Origin: JAKAWW01 sp049966775
GTDB taxonomy: Archaea; Micrarchaeota; Micrarchaeia; Micrarchaeales; Micrarchaeaceae
Direction of reading: 5' to 3'
Assembly (NCBI GenBank): GCA_049966775.1
Contig: JBMFTZ010000016.1
Span: 1-18,660 of the forward strand
Length of the DNA stretch: 18,660 nucleotides
The notes below the pieces were generated by a model that saw only the letters and a program-made list of their open reading frames with translations, made no database searches and had not been told where the DNA came from. A program made the position numbers and the translations under genes. This document shows positions 14,156-18,660 of the stretch, piece by piece (the stretch's first letter is position 1; each line of letters opens with the position of its first letter).

Positions 14156-14215
14156 CATCAATTGGCATCGTCTCGAATCTAGGCGGCGCACCTTTAGATA
14201 TTCTTAATAGGAAAC

Positions 14216-14229
14216 GGCAGCCTGCTGCC
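14216..14229 (-). terminator. GC-rich hairpin downstream of PCNA
   Basis: GGCAG pairs with CTGCC around a 4-nt loop, about 52 nt past the PCNA stop. No long T-run follows, only a T-rich patch, so a termination role is weakly supported. Nothing else is evident in the 163-nt spacer besides the promoter at 14145-14155. Confidence 0.2.
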
Positions 14230-14281
14230 TGTGCGATTGAAAACTGCGCTGCGCGCTCCACGCTATTGAATTGTTGTCGGT

Positions 14282-15022
14282 TCAGCTTTCCATGTACGGT
14301 GCAAGATAATACGCAATCGAGGCATCACCGATCTTGTAATCCACCCTTATGGGCTCTTCGCTCTTCAGCGAGAGTATTATAGAAGAGTTCTGCGGGCACG
14401 CAGATATAATCCTTTGCAGGTAGTCAAGATTGAACGTGGCGTTCGAAGCCTTCGACACTTCAAGCCTCTTTATTATCTCGGCGTTGTTTTCGTGCTCCTC
14501 TTCAAGCTCACCGGCGTCGCCCTTTGCTATCACAAAAAACGAGCTTTTCTCGGCTTTGAAGCCTATATAAGTAGAAAGTAGCGCAGCATCCTTTAGTATC
14601 TCCTTGAACATGTCGGATTTCACCTCCACCACCGCCTCGAAATCTATCTTGGGCTCCTTCTCCACCTCTTTCTTCACGTCTATCAGCGGCAGCTTATAGC
14701 GCCTTCTGCTGTTCTGTCCGGTGAATTCTATGAGTAGCTTGTTGTCCGATTCTTTCATTGTCAGCTGTTCGTTCTGCCTTGCGCTAGCGAGTATCTTGTC
14801 AAAGTTCTCAAGGTTGAGCCCCAGCGAGGCATTTTTGTCCACATCATATTTGGAGAATGCCTTGTTGGGCATGAAGAACGAGACCATGCTTATGCCGCTC
14901 GGATCCATGGCCTTGAGCGATATGCCTTCCTTTGCAACCGCGAACGTGCCCTCGTCAATGAGGTTTACGATCGAGTCAACGCAATTCTTCCAATATCGTG
15001 CATCGTCTATCTTTATCTCCAT
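14282..15022 (-). CDS. pcn: PCNA sliding clamp
   Basis: This 246-residue DNA polymerase sliding clamp has the canonical length from the ATG at 15022. An upstream in-frame ATG at 15049 would add nine residues but overlaps the TATA box. Family features are the N-terminal A-R-Y-W-K-N-C-V-D-S-I and the helix-strand block I-S-L-K-A-M-D-P-S-G-I-S-M-V. The interdomain connector has K-L-P-L-I-D-V. The C-terminal I-A-Y-Y-L-A-P-Y-M-E is where PIP-box partners dock. The protein would form a homotrimer, or a heterotrimer if paralogues exist elsewhere. The MetRS stop lies 77 nt upstream, with a TATA box between. Confidence 0.94.
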   Translation of the reverse strand: MEIKIDDARYWKNCVDSIVNLIDEGTFAVAKEGISLKAMDPSGISMVSFFMPNKAFSKYDVDKNASLGLNLENFDKILASARQNEQLTMKESDNKLLIEFTGQNSRRRYKLPLIDVKKEVEKEPKIDFEAVVEVKSDMFKEILKDAALLSTYIGFKAEKSSFFVIAKGDAGELEEEHENNAEIIKRLEVSKASNATFNLDYLQRIISACPQNSSIILSLKSEEPIRVDYKIGDASIAYYLAPYMES

Positions 15023-15046
15023 GGTACCACTTTCAAGCGCAAACCG

Positions 15047-15055
15047 CATTTATAT
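15047..15055 (-). promoter_or_regulatory. TATA box of PCNA
   Basis: The minus strand reads AATATAAAT, centred about 29 nt before the ATG at 15022, giving a nearly leaderless message. This supports 15022 rather than 15049 as the start. Confidence 0.5.
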
Positions 15056-15099
15056 TAGGTTCTAAATAAATAAAAACGTATTGCATTCTGTGCATTGAG

Positions 15100-16746
15100 C
15101 TACTTCAGTGCATAAAGCTGCCTTATCTGCTCCTCGCTCAGCTTGCTGAAAATCGGTTTTATAAGCCCTTTGTTGATATTTATGCTTCCAGAAAGGCCTT
15201 CCTTTGCATGCGCAAGGCTCGGATCTTCCCTGTACCCGAATACCTCAAGCAGCGCGGCGCTAGCGCGCGGCACAAACGGGTAGAGCAGCATCGCCATCCT
15301 GTAGACCACATCCAGTGCTGTGTATACGATCTCGTTGAGCTTATCGTGTTGCCCCGCGCCGCCTTGCTTCCACGGCTCCATAGCGCTTATGTATGCATTG
15401 CCTAGCATTGCCATTTCGAGCACGTCATGGAGCGCCTCCCTTATCTGTATCTTTTCAAAGTGCTCCTCATACGCCTCTACAAGACCGCTCACCTTCTTGC
15501 TAAGCTCGGTAGAGCGCTCATCCGCAAAAGAGGGTTTCTCCACGTCTATGCTCTTTGCAAGGGAAAGCACTCTGTGCGCAAAATTGCCTATATTGTTGTT
15601 CATGTCGTTATCAACTATCTCTGCAAAGCGCTCTACCGAAAATTCTGTATCCGCGGTCTCTGGCAAAAGCATGGCAAGCGCAAAGCGCCAGTAGTCCGGA
15701 TGCGCTATGCCAATCGCGCTCTCAAGGTTCAACCCGATGCCCCTGCTTTTTGAGAACTTTATGCCTTTTGAAAGCAGGTATTCGTATGCCATGATCGTAT
15801 GGGGCAGCGTAAAGCCAAGGTTACTGCCTATAAGTATGCCAGGCCACATGAGCGTGTGGAACTCTATGTTGTCCTTGCCCATGAACTGTATGAGCATTGT
15901 ATCCTTGTCTTTCCAATATCTGCTCCACGCGTCGCTCCATGCCCTCGTTATGCCTATATAGCCTATCAAAGCGTCAAACCATACATAAAACACCTTGTCC
16001 TCAAAGCCCTTATATGGAACCTTGAAGCCGAACTTCAGGTCGCGCGTTATCTCCCTTGGTTCAAGCCCTTTTTTTATATAGCCAAGGCTGTGGTTCACTG
16101 CCACCTTGCTCCAGTTGTTGTCCGCGCTGCTTTTTATGAACGCTTCTATCCGGTCCTGCAGCGCCGGAAGGTTTAGCGCCAGGTTCTTGGTCTCCTTAAA
16201 TGTTATATTGGTGCCGCCACATATCACGCAGTGCGGATTTATGAGATCTTTTGGCGTGAGCAGGTGCCCGCAGTGGTCGCACTGGTCGCCGCGCGCCTGG
16301 TCGTAGCCGCAGTACGGGCACGTGCCTTCTATAAATCTGTCGCTAAGGAACCTCTGGTCTGTGTTGCAGTATGCAAGCTCGCTTTTTGTCTCTATTATGA
16401 AGCCGTTCTTCACCAGTGCTTCAAATACCTCATTGACTGTAAGCTCGTTTTCGCTGCTGTTTGTGCTACCATAAATGGTAAACGTGCACTCGAATTTCTC
16501 AAGCGCGCCCTTTGTCTCGTAATGCAGCTTCTCAGCAAGTGCCTCAGGTTCGACACCTTTTTTGATGGCCTGTAACTCGATAGGCGTGCCGTGCTGGTCG
16601 GAGCCGCACACGAATATTGCATCTTCCCTTTTTAGAAGCATGAATTTGTAGAATATGTCTGCGGGAAGTATGGAGCCCACAAAATTCCCCAAATGTGGTA
16701 CGCCTTCCACATAAGGTAGCGCAGATGTGATTATATATCTAGCCAT
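15100..16746 (-). CDS. metG: Methionyl-tRNA synthetase
   Basis: This 548-residue class Ia synthetase starts at the ATG at 16746 (M-A-R-Y-I-I-T-S-A-L-P-Y). The signature H-L-G-N (18-21) is the HIGH motif and K-F-S-K-S (330-334) the KMSKS motif. Zinc-knuckle cysteines are visible as C-P-Y-C and C-D-H-C with the usual 9-residue spacing, and C-V-I-C-G further on. The Met-binding W-F-D-A-L-I-G-Y-I-G block is present. The protein ends soon after the anticodon-binding helical domain, with no C-terminal EMAPII-like tRNA-binding domain; that may be a separate protein or absent. A TATA box 27 nt upstream predicts a leaderless message. Confidence 0.95.
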   Translation of the reverse strand: MARYIITSALPYVEGVPHLGNFVGSILPADIFYKFMLLKREDAIFVCGSDQHGTPIELQAIKKGVEPEALAEKLHYETKGALEKFECTFTIYGSTNSSENELTVNEVFEALVKNGFIIETKSELAYCNTDQRFLSDRFIEGTCPYCGYDQARGDQCDHCGHLLTPKDLINPHCVICGGTNITFKETKNLALNLPALQDRIEAFIKSSADNNWSKVAVNHSLGYIKKGLEPREITRDLKFGFKVPYKGFEDKVFYVWFDALIGYIGITRAWSDAWSRYWKDKDTMLIQFMGKDNIEFHTLMWPGILIGSNLGFTLPHTIMAYEYLLSKGIKFSKSRGIGLNLESAIGIAHPDYWRFALAMLLPETADTEFSVERFAEIVDNDMNNNIGNFAHRVLSLAKSIDVEKPSFADERSTELSKKVSGLVEAYEEHFEKIQIREALHDVLEMAMLGNAYISAMEPWKQGGAGQHDKLNEIVYTALDVVYRMAMLLYPFVPRASAALLEVFGYREDPSLAHAKEGLSGSININKGLIKPIFSKLSEEQIRQLYALK

Positions 16747-16768
16747 CTTGGAAATAATCGCGTTCAAC

Positions 16769-16778
16769 TTTTATAAGC
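16769..16778 (-). promoter_or_regulatory. TATA box of metG, leaderless geometry
   Basis: CTTATAAAAG on the minus strand is centred about 27 nt before the ATG at 16746. No ribosome-binding site lies before that ATG, so the transcript should begin at or next to the start codon. A TTG at 16767 lies too close to the box to be a start. Confidence 0.55.
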
Positions 16779-16824
16779 GTTCTGTTTGCCATTTGCCGCG
16801 TGCAACTTTATCTATTAGCAAATA

Positions 16825-16836
16825 TCGGTTAACCGA
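16825..16836. promoter_or_regulatory. Perfect palindrome, probable PadR operator
   Basis: TCGGTTAACCGA is a perfect 12-bp palindrome. It ends 4 bp before the TATA box at 16841 and overlaps the expected BRE, so a bound repressor would block TFB. It lies in the spacer between divergent metG and the PadR unit and is the best candidate for autoregulation by PadR. Confidence 0.5.
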
Positions 16837-16840
16837 AACA

Positions 16841-16856
16841 TTTATATATTTATATT
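16841..16856 (+). promoter_or_regulatory. TATA box of the small-ORF/PadR unit
   Basis: TTTATATATTTATATT follows CGAAACA, a reasonable BRE. Its centre lies roughly 35-40 nt before the ATG at 16884, matching the spacing of the transporter and 54-aa ORF promoters. Confidence 0.55.
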
Positions 16857-16883
16857 GTTATTAGATATCGTATAAGTGATAAA

Positions 16884-16991
16884 ATGGTGGCACACAGCAA
16901 GAAGGCATATTCTCAAAGCATAGACAAGCTGCCCTTTGACTTGCTGCTGCAACTTTACATTGATATAAGGAAAGGCAAAGTAAAAAAGTGA
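16884..16991 (+). CDS. Small hypothetical protein (35 aa) co-transcribed with PadR
   Basis: This 35-residue ORF starts with ATG 3 nt after GTGAT, the ribosome-binding motif used elsewhere in the window, and stops 4 nt before the PadR start. The peptide has a short basic N-terminus (H-S-K-K-A), an amphipathic middle L-P-F-D-L-L-L-Q-L-Y-I-D-I and a Lys-rich tail. It resembles no family I know. It could be a small partner of PadR, a leader peptide, or a remnant. Promoter, ribosome-binding site and tight coupling to PadR argue that it is translated. Confidence 0.55.
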   Translation: MVAHSKKAYSQSIDKLPFDLLLQLYIDIRKGKVKK

Positions 16992-16995
16992 TGCA

Positions 16996-17535
16996 ATGAA
17001 TGCAAACGAATACGAAAACGAATATGGCCCTCGCAGAAGGGGCATGAGGGGAGGCATGGGTGGCATGGGAAGAATGGGCGGAATGCGCGGAGCGCATGGT
17101 ATGCACGCCCAGATGCACCCTTACGGGATGGCTTTCGGGAGGCGTGGCGCGCTGAGACCCATAGTGCTCAGCCTGCTTAGCGAATCGCCAAAGAACGGCG
17201 CAGAGCTGTCCGACGCGATAGAGAGCATGTATGAGTGGCGCCCTTCGCCCGGAGCCCTATACCCTTTGCTCGAGGAGCTCGAAAGCGAGGGCTTGATAAG
17301 GAAGAAGGATGAAAGATACGAGCTTGTAGCATACAAAAACGACGACTTCTGGCCGCGCGGCTTTGGAAGGCCCACTTCCACCTTCGACATAGTGGCAAGG
17401 ATAGACACGTGGCTGAGCTACTTCGAGGAGATGCAGAAGCGCAACCCGAAGGGCTTCGAGGCGTATGCGGACAAGCTCGGAGAGATAAACGCCAGGCTTT
17501 CAGAGCTTCTTGGCAAGGCGCAGAAGAAGCAGTAA
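16996..17535 (+). CDS. PadR-family transcriptional regulator with Met/Gly/Arg/His-rich N-terminus
   Basis: This 179-residue protein has a winged-helix domain from about residue 48: R-R-G-A-L-R-P-I-V-L-S-L-L, then N-G-A-E-L-S-D-A-I, the recognition helix S-P-G-A-L-Y-P-L-L-E-E-L-E and the wing I-R-K-K-D-E-R-Y-E-L. These are diagnostic of PadR. The C-terminal helices (about 130-175) should mediate dimerisation. Residues 11-45 form a low-complexity tract with eight Met, three His and many Gly and Arg, suggesting nucleic-acid or metal contacts. A palindrome overlapping its own promoter suggests autorepression. The target could include the upstream small ORF or the convergent VKOR gene; this is not shown by sequence. 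Confidence 0.88.
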   Translation: MNANEYENEYGPRRRGMRGGMGGMGRMGGMRGAHGMHAQMHPYGMAFGRRGALRPIVLSLLSESPKNGAELSDAIESMYEWRPSPGALYPLLEELESEGLIRKKDERYELVAYKNDDFWPRGFGRPTSTFDIVARIDTWLSYFEEMQKRNPKGFEAYADKLGEINARLSELLGKAQKKQ

Positions 17536-17546
17536 CCCTGCGCGGC

Positions 17547-18047
17547 CTACTCCAAGTTGAGGTACTTCTCCGTCTTGCCCGAGAAGAGGAAGTATGAAAC
17601 GATAATGAAATCTATTATTATTGCCGCATGCATCACAGTGCAATAGATGCATATCGCATGCAATACGAAGAATTCCAGATAAAGGAGATAAGGCACTATT
17701 ATAAGCCCGAAGAACCGCCAGCCGAAGAGCACGTCAAGCATCTTCTTCGCCCTTGCGGCGCTTCCGAAGCTTATCGCACAGACAAAGCAGATGTTGATGA
17801 TAAACCACACCGCAGCCAGCAACTCTAGAGAAAGGTGAATATTAAAGATATTAATGCTAGAATAGGCGCTCTCTAGCACAGTGGCGCAGTCTATCGGGGT
17901 GCCTAAAAACTCTGCGTGCCCGCCAAGGGTGCACAGCGGAGGCAGGTTGCCAAGCATCTGAAATTCGTAGAGCACGGTGAGCGCTGAAGCTAGCCCTATT
18001 ATAGACATTATCACCAGCAGTACGAATACCTTTTTGGTCACGCGCAT
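17547..18047 (-). CDS. Vitamin K epoxide reductase (VKOR) family membrane protein
   Basis: This protein has 166 residues from the ATG at 18047 (an in-frame GTG at 18056 would add three). It is an integral membrane oxidoreductase that regenerates disulfide-forming partners using a quinone. It has four hydrophobic helices. C133-I-Y-C136 is the redox C-x-x-C, and C39 and C54 form the loop pair that relays electrons. The segment with S-A-Y-S-S-I-N-I-F-N-I-H fits the family S-x-Y-S turn. There is no fused thioredoxin domain, so a separate DsbA-like partner is expected. It converges on PadR with an 11-nt gap, and its promoter is at 18071-18083. Confidence 0.88.
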   Translation of the reverse strand: MRVTKKVFVLLVIMSIIGLASALTVLYEFQMLGNLPPLCTLGGHAEFLGTPIDCATVLESAYSSINIFNIHLSLELLAAVWFIINICFVCAISFGSAARAKKMLDVLFGWRFFGLIIVPYLLYLEFFVLHAICIYCTVMHAAIIIDFIIVSYFLFSGKTEKYLNLE

Positions 18048-18070
18048 CTTGATCACAGATTTTTTGTAAA

Positions 18071-18083
18071 TAAAATATAAAAA
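18071..18083 (-). promoter_or_regulatory. TATA box of the VKOR gene
   Basis: The minus strand reads TTTTTATATTTTA, centred about 30 nt before the ATG at 18047. It predicts a leaderless or nearly leaderless message and supports the ATG over the GTG at 18056. Confidence 0.5.
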
Positions 18084-18104
18084 TCAAGCGCTATCATCTG
18101 TGCG

Positions 18105-18281
18105 ATGCGCCGGTATAAACTGCATCATGCATCTCAGCACTATGAACAAAGGATTGGCATGAAACAAAAACGCAAACGGTTCATGAAGCATATTTTATCA
18201 ATAGATACAGATACACAGGCAATAATCGTTGTGGAAGGAGGCAAGCTTGTGGGAATTCTCATCAAAGCCGATTTTCTTTAG
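18105..18281 (+). pseudogene. CBS-domain C-terminal fragment (58-codon ORF)
   Basis: This is an open frame from the ATG at 18105 to the TAG at 18279-18281. Its last residues read T-Q-A-I-I-V-V-E-G-G-K-L-V-G-I-L-I-K-A-D-F-L. That is the V-V-x-x-G-K-L-V-G-I-L motif that closes a CBS domain, an adenosine-ligand-binding module normally present as tandem pairs of about 60 residues each. The upstream 30 codons are basic and do not look like the rest of a CBS domain. No promoter or ribosome-binding site is obvious. I read it as a decayed or truncated gene, next to transposase DNA; a true short protein is less likely. Confidence 0.4.
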
Positions 18282-18360
18282 AAACAAGAGCGGAGATGTC
18301 CACCAAGACCTGAACAGGTAGAAAACAGAGCAGTGGTTGCGACAATGTATATCTATTCGA

Positions 18361-18657
18361 TTAATCCGCATTCTCTGTATCTCGTTGTATATCTTTGGTG
18401 AGCCGATTAATTTGCGGGCGCACCTTCTGTGCAATGTTGAGATCTTTATACGAAGGTAACTGTATTGTAGGTATGACGTTGTGTATCCTGTACCATGCAG
18501 TAGTATAATCCTCAAAGTATGGTATAAGACCGAGAGTTTCAAGTGATCTTGCTATTCCTTCTAATCCTCTGTAATCAACCCACTGGTGCCATACACTTAA
18601 CCACTGCATGAACGAATTAGGAAAGAGGTATGGTGCACCGACTTTGCCGCAGTTCAT
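18361..18657 (-). pseudogene. Truncated transposase, N-terminal part (IS5-like DDE family)
   Basis: This is a 98-residue frame whose ATG lies 3 bases from the window edge; it may extend further. It reads G-A-P-Y-L-F-P-N-S-F at the start, then V-D-Y-R-G-L-E-G-I-A-R-S-L, P-Y-F-E-D-Y-T-T-A-W-Y-R-I and a basic stretch. This is the helix-rich N-terminal pattern of archaeal IS5-like DDE transposases. It stops at a TAA (18361-18363) before any catalytic D-G-T-G block, and the continuation in other frames down to about 18200 is not convincing. So the element is truncated or frameshifted. No terminal inverted repeat was identified. Confidence 0.55.
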
Positions 18658-18660
18658 CTT

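Noticed and set aside
15023..15049. An upstream ATG at 15049 as the PCNA start
   Set aside because: It overlaps the TATA box and adds nine residues not found in PCNA; the ATG at 15022 sits where transcription should begin.
1..18660. CRISPR arrays, toxin-antitoxin pairs or a defence island
   Set aside because: No regular repeat-spacer array was seen, and no recognisable nuclease, methylase or toxin family appears among the genes.

Overview
The window is archaeal chromosome. Evidence: eL15 and an archaeal-type L3-L4-L23-L2-S19-L22-S3 order, plus Pcc1 (KEOPS), the RNase P subunit Rpp21, PCNA, an AglB/STT3 oligosaccharyltransferase and TATA-box promoters 25-40 nt ahead of starts. Ribosome-binding sites are of the GTGAT/GGTGA type. 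Ile codons are strongly biased to ATA. The ribosomal cluster is broken after S3 and an intron-less tRNA-Ile with anticodon UAU is present. Together these suggest a reduced DPANN-type lineage (Micrarchaeota-like is my guess); the taxonomy is inference.

Layout. (1) 1-3198, minus strand: a probable sugar-acid uptake and breakdown module. It runs, in transcription order, PPC/DUF296 protein, DapA/KDG-aldolase-family lyase, a 54-aa unannotated small protein (TTG start), an ACS-type MFS anion transporter, and the first 16 codons of an altronate-dehydratase-like SAF protein at the left edge. A repeat-rich control region lies ahead of the transporter (1464-1603). (2) 3199-3876: a gene-poor spacer with palindromes, a strong TATA box and two tandem hairpins ahead of eL15. 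(3) 3877-9330, plus strand: eL15, Pcc1, uL3, uL4, uL23, uL2, uS19, uL22 and uS3, tightly packed. (4) 9332-12706: an AglB/STT3 homologue with an unusual N-terminal membrane plus coiled-coil extension, immediately after S3. (5) 12759-12833: tRNA-Ile(UAU). (6) 12860-16746: a HIT protein (plus strand) converging on Rpp21 and a DJ-1/PfpI-like protein without the usual cysteine, then PCNA and methionyl-tRNA synthetase, all minus strand. (7) 16825-18047: a palindrome/TATA promoter drives a 35-aa small ORF and a PadR-like regulator with a Met/Gly/Arg/His-rich N-terminus; this converges on a VKOR-family disulfide-forming membrane protein. (8) 18105-18660: degraded DNA, with a CBS-domain tail fragment and the N-terminal part of a transposase running to the right edge.

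Most of the window is housekeeping. The parts that look accessory are the sugar-acid module on the left, the PadR/small-ORF unit, and the transposase-bearing right edge. I see no CRISPR array, defence island or clearly new multi-gene system. The best leads are the UAU anticodon tRNA, the extended AglB, the two small ORFs with good promoters and ribosome-binding sites, and the operator-like DNA upstream of the transporter and of the PadR unit.
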